A DNA stretch of 6,100 nt from an uncultured Bacillaceae bacterium (lineage in GTDB: Bacteria > Bacillota > Bacilli > Bacillales > Caldibacillaceae), in NCBI GenBank assembly GCA_937983015.1, contig CALKAK010000060.1, positions 1 through 6,100 of the forward strand, read 5' to 3'. The notes below the pieces were generated by a model that saw only the letters and a program-made list of their open reading frames with translations, was not told the origin of the DNA and made no database searches. Below, one piece after another: positions 1 to 5,824 of this stretch. A program made the translations under genes and the position numbers. How positions within the stretch are numbered: position 1 is the first letter of the stretch; the number at the start of each line of letters is the position of its first letter.

Positions 1-858
1 TCCTGCTGTCTCCCTGTCATCGGTTTTGGGGCCGGACCGATGGTCACCGTCCCCTTTGCCCCACAGCTCATGGAAGTTTTTGACCTTTCTACAACTTTTT
101 TTATTCTCGGTGCCAGCTTTTTCATACTCATGATTTCCGGTGCCCTATATATCGTTCGTCCGCCTGAAGGCTATATGCCGGAAGGAATGAAGAAACAAGT
201 AACGCAGGAATCAAAAACGAAGCGGACAGACCTTGCCCAGCTTACACTTATCGAAGCGGTAAAAACCGGCCGTTTCTATTTATTATGGGTGATGATCTTT
301 ATCAATATTTCCGCCGGGATTATGTTGATATCCGTCGCCTCACCCATCGCTCAAGAAAGGGCCGGTATGAGTGTGACACAGGCGGCGACAGTTGTAGCTG
401 TTATGGGTTTATTTAACGGTCTTGGCCGTCTCGGGTGGTCCAGTTTTTCTGACCTCATTGGTAGGGAGAATATGTTTTTAACCTTTTTCGCCGTCCAGCT
501 TGTTTTGTTCTTCCTGTTGCCAAATGTAACCAATGCAATTATTTTCCAATTATTTATGTACTTGATCGTTTCCATGTACGGTTGCGGCTTTTCGTGTTTA
601 CCGGCCTTCATCGGTGATATTTTCTGTACAAAACAATTAGGGGCGATTCATGGGGCGATTTTGACCGCCTGGTCATGCGTGGGAATTTTCGGTCCGATGC
701 TCGTTTCCGCAATTTTAGATGCGACAAATAGTTATAATATGACGTTCTACGTATTCGGTGTTCTCCATATCATCGCTTTAATCACTTCTTTATCGATGAA
801 GTGGAACATCAATAAAATCCGTAGTGCACAAGCCGAAATCGACCCTGATGTGGCTTGA
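1..858 (+). CDS. OFA-type MFS transporter, 5' truncated by window edge
   Basis: The reading frame is open from the first base, so the N-terminus lies outside the window; 285 residues are visible, against roughly 400-430 for the family. The ATG at 40 is internal. Hydrophobic segments fit the second half of a 12-helix major facilitator: two before a cytoplasmic loop that starts with RPPEGYMPE (about residues 53-61), then six more. The proline-rich 'PPEGY' entry to the central loop is typical of the oxalate/formate antiporter (OFA) subfamily. The segment GLGRLGWSSFSDLIGR (about 140-155) is the MFS motif-A copy between helices 8 and 9. OFA members exchange or import small carboxylates such as oxalate, formate or lactate across the cell membrane. 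The substrate here is an inference and cannot be read from the visible part. The C-terminus is short and hydrophilic. A terminator follows at 918-955, so this gene ends its transcription unit. Confidence 0.88.
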   Translation, partial: SCCLPVIGFGAGPMVTVPFAPQLMEVFDLSTTFFILGASFFILMISGALYIVRPPEGYMPEGMKKQVTQESKTKRTDLAQLTLIEAVKTGRFYLLWVMIFINISAGIMLISVASPIAQERAGMSVTQAATVVAVMGLFNGLGRLGWSSFSDLIGRENMFLTFFAVQLVLFFLLPNVTNAIIFQLFMYLIVSMYGCGFSCLPAFIGDIFCTKQLGAIHGAILTAWSCVGIFGPMLVSAILDATNSYNMTFYVFGVLHIIALITSLSMKWNINKIRSAQAEIDPDVA

Positions 859-917
859 TGAAAAATGAGAGGTAAAAATTGAGGGCGGATTTTGCCAGTA
901 ATACGGTAAATTATCTC

Positions 918-955
918 ATCCCCGGGAGGCGTTTACAGTGACCCGGGATTTTTTA
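918..955 (+). terminator. Rho-independent terminator after the MFS transporter gene
   Basis: CCCGGG at 921-926 pairs with CCCGGG at 942-947 across a 15-nt loop. The stem gains two A-T pairs (918-919 with 948-949) if C920 is bulged out. A run of six T follows at 949-954. It lies 60 nt past the transporter stop codon, and the next promoter starts 75 nt later. The GC-rich stem and T tract are convincing; the long loop is slightly unusual. Confidence 0.75.
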
Positions 956-1029
956 TAGCATGATTGTGGACTGATGACCAAAAAATAGTTAACGGACTGA
1001 AGCTTGCCGTTTCAGGAACAAATTTTCCC

Positions 1030-1058
1030 TTGAAAAAAACGTCATTTGTTTATATTAT
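1030..1058 (+). promoter_or_regulatory. Sigma-A promoter for the flavoprotein-yktA unit
   Basis: TTGAAA at 1030-1035 and TATTAT at 1053-1058 are separated by 17 bp, close to the sigma-A consensus. The region between is AT-rich. Transcription would begin near 1065, leaving a leader of about 25 nt that carries AGGAGG (1078-1083) 7 nt before the ATG at 1091. No operator or riboswitch is evident in so short a leader, so expression may be constitutive or controlled by a repressor site I cannot identify. Confidence 0.7.
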
Positions 1059-1090
1059 CGGATTAAATCGAACAAAGAGGAGGGACTTCG

Positions 1091-2047
1091 ATGCGGTGGC
1101 GAACAAGGGTTACTGAGTTGTTGAATATTAAATATCCGATCATTCAGGGAGGATTAGCCTATTTAGCTTATAGTGAACTTGCAGCGGCTGTATCGAACGC
1201 AGGGGGCTTGGGACAGATCACCGCCATGTCGTTACCGAACCCAGAAGCTTTACGTGAAGAGATTCAAAAGGTAAAAAAATTTACGAATAAGCCTTTTGGC
1301 GTCAACTTTTCGATTAGTAAATTTGGCCGACCATACGAAAAATTTGTTGAAGTGGTGGTCGAGGAAAAGGTTCCTGTTGTTTCGGTTACCGGAGGTAACC
1401 CCGAGCCATTTTTTAAATTGATTGAAGGGGTTCCGATCAAAAAACTAGTCCTCACCGCCTCAAAAAGACAGGCACAGAAAGCGGAGGAACTTGGTGCCGA
1501 TGCGGTGATCGTCGTTGGACAGGAGGGCGGCGGTCATATCGGTCGGGACGATACGTCGACAATGGTACTCGTACCACAGGTGGTCGATGCTGTAAGTATT
1601 CCCGTGATCGCTTCGGGAGGGATCGGCGACGGCCGAGGCTTAATGGCAGCGTTAAGTTTAGGTGCAGAAGGGATCGAGATGGGAACCCGTTTTATCGCAA
1701 CCCAAGAATGCGTCCACGCCCATCCAGCGTATAAAGAAGCTCTCTTAAAAGGAAGTGAAACGGATACGGTCGTCATTAAACGGTCCATTGGTGCGCCGGG
1801 ACGGGTAATCCATAATAGCTGGGCGGATACGATCCTCGATATCGAGGAGAAATTCGGTACATATGAAATGTTAAAAACTTATATTTCTGGAGAAGCTAAT
1901 AAACGATTTATTTATGATGGCCAAACGGAACAAGGTTTCGCCTGGGCGGGCCAGGTAATGGGGCTGATCAAAGATATACCGACGGTAAATCAGTTGATCC
2001 GCCGCATGATTAAAGAAGCTGAAATGATTCGAAAACGTTGGGGATAG
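1091..2047 (+). CDS. FMN-dependent nitronate monooxygenase / FabK-family oxidoreductase
   Basis: This is a 318-residue cytoplasmic TIM-barrel flavoprotein of the 2-nitropropane dioxygenase family, which also contains enoyl-ACP reductase II (FabK). Visible family landmarks are YPIIQGGLAYLA (15-26) near the N-terminus, AGGLGQI (37-43), GQEGGGHIG (143-151) with the conserved histidine at 149, SGGIGDGRG (175-183), and GAEGIEMGTRF (191-201) at the FMN-phosphate site. Family enzymes oxidise alkyl nitronates, reduce quinones or reduce enoyl-ACP, all through FMN. Length and motifs do not separate these activities. Fatty-acid synthesis genes are not adjacent, so I do not call it fabK. The start is secure: AGGAGG lies 7 nt upstream and no other start has such a site. 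It is the first gene of a likely two-gene unit, with yktA 39 nt downstream. The C-terminal helix is basic (RRMIKEAEMIRKRWG). Family assignment is confident, the substrate is unknown. Confidence 0.9.
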   Translation: MRWRTRVTELLNIKYPIIQGGLAYLAYSELAAAVSNAGGLGQITAMSLPNPEALREEIQKVKKFTNKPFGVNFSISKFGRPYEKFVEVVVEEKVPVVSVTGGNPEPFFKLIEGVPIKKLVLTASKRQAQKAEELGADAVIVVGQEGGGHIGRDDTSTMVLVPQVVDAVSIPVIASGGIGDGRGLMAALSLGAEGIEMGTRFIATQECVHAHPAYKEALLKGSETDTVVIKRSIGAPGRVIHNSWADTILDIEEKFGTYEMLKTYISGEANKRFIYDGQTEQGFAWAGQVMGLIKDIPTVNQLIRRMIKEAEMIRKRWG

Positions 2048-2086
2048 AAAAATTTCCACACCAAGACTCGCACTGGAGGGAATGTT

Positions 2087-2356
2087 ATGAATTATAGCTA
2101 TCCACTTTCGCCGGATTGGACTACCGAAGAAGTAACGATGGTCGTTCACTTTTTTGTGTCGGTTGAAGAGGCCTATGAAAAAGGGGTGAAACGCCAGCAG
2201 CTCCTGGCAGACTACAAAAATTTTAAAGAAGTAGTTCCATCCCGAAGTGAGGAGAAACGAATTTTCCGTGAGTTTGAAAAAAGGAGCGGTTACTCTGCTT
2301 ATCATGTGGTGAAAAAAATGTTCGATGAACCCGGGGCAAAAACGATTCGCATGTAG
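2087..2356 (+). CDS. yktA: UPF0223 family protein YktA
   Basis: An 89-residue soluble protein matching the UPF0223 family of Bacilli as I remember it: the N-terminal 'YPLSPDWTTEE' opening (5-15), the central 'VEEAYEKGVKRQQLL' segment (26-40), and the 'FKEVVPSRSEEKRIFREFE' stretch (46-64) followed by 'SGYSAYHVVKKM' (67-78). The composition suggests a small all-helical fold; there is no signal peptide or membrane segment. No biochemical role is established for the family. GGAGGG at 2075-2080 lies 6 nt before the ATG at 2087. The preceding flavoprotein gene ends 39 nt upstream with no terminator between, so the two are probably co-transcribed. In B. subtilis yktA precedes yktB and yktC; here yktC follows directly. 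Confidence 0.88.
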   Translation: MNYSYPLSPDWTTEEVTMVVHFFVSVEEAYEKGVKRQQLLADYKNFKEVVPSRSEEKRIFREFEKRSGYSAYHVVKKMFDEPGAKTIRM

Positions 2357-2493
2357 CATCTTTGCCGGGGAAAATAACGTGGAGGTTTGTTTGGAAAAAT
2401 TACCTGTTAGAAAAAACAATTCGTACGATCAGACCTAGTTTTGTAGTATCATGGAAACAGGTCCTTAACTAGAAATGATGTAACTGTATGAAT

Positions 2494-2556
2494 GGAGGTG
2501 CGAGGAACGAGATTCTTTTGCAGATGGTCTGCAAAGGATATTCCTGGTATCTATGA
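2494..2556 (+). promoter_or_regulatory. Structured translation-initiation leader of yktC
   Basis: GGAGGTG at 2494-2500 is a perfect 7-nt complement to the 16S rRNA 3' end, but it lies 52 nt before the yktC ATG at 2553. The RNA between can fold into a two-part hairpin. The inner stem is 2514-2524 with 2528-2538 (11 bp, one G-U pair, loop TGG). The outer stem is 2503-2507 with 2541-2545 (AGGAA/TTCCT, 5 bp), separated by an asymmetric internal loop. Folded, only 2501-2502 and 2546-2552 remain between GGAGGTG and ATG, an effective 9 nt. The only nearer purine run, AAAGGA at 2533-2538, is 14 nt from the ATG and buried in the inner stem. The pairing is seen directly; the bridging role is inferred. 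Confidence 0.5.
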
Positions 2557-3353
2557 AACAGTATCAAGGAAAACATCAACTCATCGTAGAGTGGCTACAC
2601 GAAGCGAGAAAACGGATCCTGGACGCACTAACAAAAGATTTTGCGATCGACACGAAGGCGAATAAAAATGATCTCGTGACGGAAGTAGATCGGTTGACGG
2701 AACGATTTTTTATCGAAAAGATTCGCAAAAATTTTCCTGGCCATAAAATCCTCGGTGAAGAAGGATTTGGCGATGAATTACAAACAGATGAGGGGGTCAT
2801 CTGGTTGATAGACCCCATCGATGGAACCATGAATTTTGTTCATCAAAAGCAAAATTTCGCTATCTCCCTGGCCGTTTACGAGAATGGAACCGGGATGGCA
2901 GGATACATTTATGATGTCGTTCGTGATGAACTGTATTATGCAATCCGTGGTGCAGGAGCCTTTTATCAGGACGAACGATTACCGCGTTTAACAGATGTTC
3001 CCCTGGAAGAGGCCTTGATCGGGATGAACGCACTCTGGCTCGTAGAAAATAAACGGGCAGATCACCGGTTTGTCACACCGCTCGTTCACCGCGCACACGG
3101 AATCCGCTCTTACGGCTCGGCTGCACTTGAGCTCGCTTATGTAGCAACAGGAAGACTAAACGGGTACATCTCATTTCACTTGATGCCCTGGGATTATGCC
3201 GCCGGGAAAGTGATCGTGGAAGAAGTCGGTGGTGTCGTGACGACGACATCCGGGAAACCAGTATCGATATTAAAGAAAGGATCGCTATTCGTTTCTACCC
3301 CGGAGTTACATAAAGAAATTCTTAAAGATTATTTGGCCAAAGCAGAGAAATAA
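2553..3353 (+). CDS. yktC: Inositol monophosphatase family phosphatase YktC
   Basis: A 266-residue cytoplasmic enzyme of the Mg-dependent, lithium-sensitive phosphatase superfamily (IMPase/SuhB). The two-metal site is complete: GEEG (68-71, metal ligand Glu69), WLIDPIDGTMNF (84-95, ligands Asp87 and Asp90, with Gly91-Thr92 holding the phosphate), and PWDYAAG (212-218, Asp214). The SYGSAALELAYVATGRLNGY stretch (187-206) before it is also typical. Such enzymes hydrolyse inositol-1-phosphate, and some members accept fructose-1,6-bisphosphate, NADP or other phosphate esters, so the natural substrate is open. The ATG at 2553 is chosen because the N-terminus (Trp14, followed by the conserved 'NDLVTEVD' at 39-46) aligns with B. 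subtilis YktC as I remember it and no other ATG, GTG or TTG lies upstream in frame before the stop at 2481. The lack of a normally spaced ribosome binding site is odd and is treated in the leader entry. An 18-bp hairpin terminator follows. Confidence 0.93.
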   Translation: MKQYQGKHQLIVEWLHEARKRILDALTKDFAIDTKANKNDLVTEVDRLTERFFIEKIRKNFPGHKILGEEGFGDELQTDEGVIWLIDPIDGTMNFVHQKQNFAISLAVYENGTGMAGYIYDVVRDELYYAIRGAGAFYQDERLPRLTDVPLEEALIGMNALWLVENKRADHRFVTPLVHRAHGIRSYGSAALELAYVATGRLNGYISFHLMPWDYAAGKVIVEEVGGVVTTTSGKPVSILKKGSLFVSTPELHKEILKDYLAKAEK

Positions 3354-3386
3354 ACGATTATTTCAAAACAACGAATATACGAAAGA

Positions 3387-3425
3387 AACAATAAAAAACT
3401 CCACCTTGTGGAGTTTTTTATTGTT
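3387..3425. terminator. Shared bidirectional terminator between yktC and ylaF
   Basis: Positions 3387-3404 and 3408-3425 form a perfect 18-bp inverted repeat with a CTT loop. The core CTCCAC/GTGGAG is flanked by an A6 run on the left and a T6 run on the right, so it reads as an intrinsic terminator on both strands. It serves yktC on the plus strand and ylaF on the minus strand. The right arm covers the ylaF stop codon (3418-3420) and its last codons, so the ylaF transcript terminates within or just after its own stop codon. Confidence 0.88.
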
Positions 3426-3603
3426 CTTCCATTTTTTGAAGTTTTCGTTTTTGGGAAAAACCAATTCCCATAAACAAGAAGAACAGGACAAGAAACAATA
3501 CGTTCACAAAAACATTATGGAAACTGATGGAAACACCAAGACCGATTAAAGATCCGATGGCACCGATTGCGTAGAATAAAAATCGCCATTGAATGTTTTG
3601 CAT
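3418..3603 (-). CDS. ylaF: Small two-helix membrane protein YlaF (DUF5325-like)
   Basis: A 61-residue protein with two predicted membrane helices, about residues 8-28 and 31-49, followed by a basic-then-acidic cytoplasmic tail (QKRKLQKMEEQ). Size, the 'NIQW' N-terminus, the 'MGIGF' end of helix 2 followed by a lysine/arginine-rich tail, and divergent placement next to typA all match YlaF of B. subtilis as I recall it. Its function is unknown. On the minus strand an AAGGATGG-type ribosome binding site lies about 8 nt before the ATG (complement of 3601-3603). The gene converges with yktC across a shared hairpin that overlaps its stop codon. I am sure that it is a real gene because of its coding character, its ribosome binding site and its synteny; the family name is from memory. 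Confidence 0.8.
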   Translation of the reverse strand: MQNIQWRFLFYAIGAIGSLIGLGVSISFHNVFVNVLFLVLFFLFMGIGFSQKRKLQKMEEQ

Positions 3604-3641
3604 GAAATCCCATCCTTACCTTTGTTTTTCCATTCATGATG

Positions 3642-3670
3642 ATCATGATCGTGACAAAAAATAATGCCAA
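3642..3670 (-). promoter_or_regulatory. Candidate promoter of ylaF
   Basis: Read on the minus strand, TTGGCA (complement of 3665-3670) and CATGAT (complement of 3642-3647) are 17 bp apart, a fair -35 and a weak -10. Transcription would begin near 3635, giving a leader of about 30 nt. The -10 overlaps the 10-bp palindrome GATCATGATC (3641-3650), which could be an operator or chance. Confidence 0.35.
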
Positions 3671-3739
3671 GCAAATTTACTCGTTATCTGAAATCATTTT
3701 ATTAAAATTGAAAAATTATTTCTACTGAGAAGCAATTTG

Positions 3740-3748
3740 TGGTATACT
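3740..3748 (+). promoter_or_regulatory. Extended -10 promoter of typA
   Basis: TGGTATACT (3740-3748) is an extended -10 element: TG, one base, then TATACT. The -35 position 17-18 bp upstream (about 3719-3725) is only a poor match to TTGACA, which is usual when the extended TG motif is present. Transcription would start near 3755, about 30 nt before the typA ATG. This places the TTG at 3762 only a few bases into the transcript and argues against it as a start. Confidence 0.6.
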
Positions 3749-3775
3749 ATTCCGGTCAATTTTGTATGAGAAAGC

Positions 3776-3780
3776 AGGAG
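3776..3780 (+). promoter_or_regulatory. Ribosome binding site fixing the typA start
   Basis: AGGAG lies 5 nt before the ATG at 3786. The in-frame TTG at 3762 has no purine-rich site before it and would place this site inside the coding region, so ATG 3786 is the start. Confidence 0.8.
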
Positions 3781-3785
3781 AGATT

Positions 3786-5621
3786 ATGAAAGTACGTGAT
3801 GATATTCGTAATATCGCTATCATAGCTCACGTCGATCACGGGAAAACTTCCCTCGTTGACCAGCTTTTACGTCAGGCCGGAACTTTCCGCGCCAATGAAT
3901 ATGTGGAAGAGCGGGTGATGGACTCCAGCGACCTGGAGCGGGAACGGGGAATTACGATATTAGCCAAAAACACCGCGGTTCAATATAAGGATACTAAGAT
4001 CAATATTTTGGACACACCGGGTCATGCTGATTTTAGTGGTGAAGTCGAACGGATCTTAACGCTTGTCAACGGTGTATTGCTCGTTGTCGATGCGGCGGAA
4101 GGGTGTATGCCACAAACCCGTTTTGTATTGAAAAAAGCCCTGGAACAAAACTTGACGCCAATCGTCGTCGCCAATAAAATCGATCGCCCCTTCGCCCGAC
4201 CGGAAGAAGTCGTCGACGAAGTGCTCGACTTATTTATCGAATTAGATGCCAATGATGAACAGCTCGAGTTTCCCGTAATCTACACATCTGCGCTCAACGG
4301 TACTGCGGGAAAAACTCCAGAGGAACAGGAAGATGACATACAAATTTTATTCGAGACGATCCTGGAGACAATTCCGAAACCGCTCGATAATCGGGATGAA
4401 CCGCTGCAAATGCAACCGGCACTCCTCGATTATAATGAATACGTCGGCAGAATCGGGATCGGCCGGATCTTCCGCGGGACGATGCGGGTCGGTGATACAG
4501 TCGCCGTGTTGAAGCTCGATGGCTCGGTGAAAAAATTCCGGATCAGCAAATTATTCGGATTTTTAGGTTTGAAACGGGTAGAGATAACCGAGGCCTATGC
4601 AGGGGATATCGTGGCCATCGCCGGAATGGAAGATATCAATGTCGGTGAAACCGTCTGTGGCGTGGATCATCAAGAAGCGCTACCCCCACTTAGGATAGAC
4701 GAACCGACATTAAAGATGACCTTCCTCGTCAATAATAGCCCGTTTGCCGGCAGAGAAGGGAAATGGCTGACCGCAAAGAAAATCGAAGAACGGTTGAACT
4801 ACCAATTGCAAACCGATGTCAGCTTACGGGTTGAACCCGTACCTGATGCGTCCGATGCCTGGATCGTCTCCGGCCGTGGGGAATTGCATCTATCGATTTT
4901 AATCGAGGAGATGCGCAGGGAAGGTTTTGAACTGCAAGTTTCCAAACCGCAGGTGATCTTAAAGGAAATCGATGGTATTATCCATGAACCGTTTGAACGG
5001 GTTGTCATCGACGTTCCCGAAGAATTTACCGGAGCGGTTTTAGAATCGCTTGGCAGACGCAAAGGGGAAATGCTCGATATGATCAATAACGGGATAGGGC
5101 AGACCCGGCTTATCTATCTCGTTCCATCCCGGGGGTTGATCGGTTATAATACCGAGCTTCTTTCGTTAACCAAAGGGTACGGGATCTATAACCACTCCTT
5201 TGACAGTTACCGCCCGATGATACCGGGGAATGTTGGAGGACGTAAACGAGGTGTTCTCGTTTCCCTGGAAACGGGAAAAGCGACAACCTACGGTATCATG
5301 CAGGTAGAAGATCGCGGAACGATTTTTGTCGAACCGGGAACAGAAGTTTACGCGGGAATGATCGTCGGCGAGCATAATAAGGAAAATGACTTGACGGTCA
5401 ATATATGCAAGACCAAGCATCAAACGAATATCCGCTCGGCGACAAAAGAACAAACGGCTGTTATCAAAAAAACGCGGCGTTTTTCCTTGGAAGAAGCGCT
5501 CCAGTACATCGACGATGATGAATATGTCGAGGTTACCCCAGTTGCGATCCGCATGCGGAAGAAAATTCTTGATAAGAATTTACGCGAGAAGATGGCAAAA
5601 AGGAAAAAACAATCCGTATGA
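3786..5621 (+). CDS. typA: Translational GTPase TypA/BipA
   Basis: A 611-residue ribosome-associated GTPase related to EF-G and LepA, of normal full length. The GTPase motifs are intact: G1 AHVDHGKT (14-21), switch I with RERGITI (52-58), G3 DTPGHAD (76-82), G4 NKID (130-133) and G5 TSALNG (167-172). The beta-barrel domain II follows (about 205-300, including the conserved YVGRIGIGRIFRGTM). An EF-G domain III/V-like region comes next, with SGRGELHLSILIEEMRREG around 370-390. The TypA-specific C-terminal domain contains VPSRGLIGYNTE and ends in a lysine-rich tail. Family members bind the 70S ribosome at the EF-G site and support 50S subunit maturation and growth at low temperature or under stress. 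The start at ATG 3786 gives the canonical 'RNIAIIAHVDHGKT' N-terminus. Its own extended -10 promoter precedes it and a strong terminator follows. Neighbours ylaF (divergent) and ylaH (downstream) are the usual ones in Bacillaceae. Confidence 0.97.
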   Translation: MKVRDDIRNIAIIAHVDHGKTSLVDQLLRQAGTFRANEYVEERVMDSSDLERERGITILAKNTAVQYKDTKINILDTPGHADFSGEVERILTLVNGVLLVVDAAEGCMPQTRFVLKKALEQNLTPIVVANKIDRPFARPEEVVDEVLDLFIELDANDEQLEFPVIYTSALNGTAGKTPEEQEDDIQILFETILETIPKPLDNRDEPLQMQPALLDYNEYVGRIGIGRIFRGTMRVGDTVAVLKLDGSVKKFRISKLFGFLGLKRVEITEAYAGDIVAIAGMEDINVGETVCGVDHQEALPPLRIDEPTLKMTFLVNNSPFAGREGKWLTAKKIEERLNYQLQTDVSLRVEPVPDASDAWIVSGRGELHLSILIEEMRREGFELQVSKPQVILKEIDGIIHEPFERVVIDVPEEFTGAVLESLGRRKGEMLDMINNGIGQTRLIYLVPSRGLIGYNTELLSLTKGYGIYNHSFDSYRPMIPGNVGGRKRGVLVSLETGKATTYGIMQVEDRGTIFVEPGTEVYAGMIVGEHNKENDLTVNICKTKHQTNIRSATKEQTAVIKKTRRFSLEEALQYIDDDEYVEVTPVAIRMRKKILDKNLREKMAKRKKQSV

Positions 5622-5630
5622 TACAAAAGT

Positions 5631-5753
5631 AAGGGGCTGTCCAAGAAGCAAATTTGTTTAATTAGAATTTAGCAAGAATGTTAATTTATCAAAGTTCTTA
5701 AACACGAAAAAGGGCATCCAAAAGTCGAAATATGACTTATTGGACAGCCTCTT
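5631..5753. repeat. Inverted-repeat unit behind typA, MITE-like
   Basis: Positions 5631-5644 (ending GGGGCTGTCCAA) pair with 5740-5753 (starting TTGGACAGCCTC) over 14 bp with one G-T pair, leaving a 95-nt AT-rich interior with no coding potential. From memory, GGCTGTCC-type ends are common at termini of insertion sequences in Bacillaceae. Together with the size this suggests a small non-autonomous element or the collapsed remnant of one. No clear target-site duplication is visible at the borders. An inner, imperfect copy of the same motif (5711-5726) makes the right half self-complementary and provides the terminator annotated separately. The repeat is seen directly; mobile origin is inference. 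Confidence 0.5.
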
Positions 5754-5762
5754 TTTCTTTTT
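5712..5762 (+). terminator. Rho-independent terminator of typA
   Basis: GGGC (5712-5715), TCCAA (5717-5721) and AAGTC (5722-5726) pair with GACTT (5734-5738), TTGGA (5740-5744) and GCCT (5747-5750) around a 7-nt loop, with a bulged A and a small internal loop. The T-rich tract CTTTTTCTTTTT follows at 5751-5762. This is a strong terminator 90 nt past the typA stop codon. Its right arm is also the right arm of the longer inverted repeat starting at 5631, so either fold ends at the same T tract. Confidence 0.75.
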
Positions 5763-5781
5763 AAAAAAAGAGGATTTAAGG

Positions 5782-5787
5782 TATGAT
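5782..5787 (+). promoter_or_regulatory. Candidate -10 element for ylaH
   Basis: TATGAT lies 38 nt before the ylaH ATG, in an AT-rich stretch just after the typA terminator. The expected -35 position (about 5759-5764, TTTTAA) is poor and falls in the terminator's T tract. A promoter is needed here if typA transcripts stop at the terminator, but the match is modest. Confidence 0.4.
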
Positions 5788-5824
5788 AGGAAAAAAGATG
5801 TTATGCCGAGCAGGGGGATAGGGA

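Noticed and set aside
351..611. 86-codon minus-strand open frame inside the MFS gene.
   Set aside because: Antisense to clear transmembrane coding sequence, with no recognisable product.
859..1029. Riboswitch or attenuator upstream of the flavoprotein gene, suggested by ATGAGA (865-870) with TCTCAT (914-919).
   Set aside because: The promoter at 1030-1058 lies downstream of these dyads, so they belong to the end of the transporter transcript; six base pairs over a 43-nt loop is weak.
2082..2090. ATG at 2082 as the start of yktA.
   Set aside because: It is out of frame and meets a TGA two codons later; ATG 2087 has proper spacing from GGAGGG and starts the family N-terminus.
1871..2419. 182-codon minus-strand open frame.
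   Set aside because: It lies antisense across the end of the flavoprotein gene and all of yktA, both well supported; its product is not recognisable and looks like a complementary-strand shadow.
3762..3785. TTG-initiated N-terminal extension of typA (eight extra residues).
   Set aside because: No ribosome binding site precedes the TTG, it falls a few bases from the predicted transcript start, and AGGAG sits at ideal distance from ATG 3786, which gives the canonical N-terminus.
4799..5453. Two 95-codon minus-strand open frames inside typA.
   Set aside because: Both are antisense to conserved TypA domains; the serine-rich compositions are typical of shadow frames.
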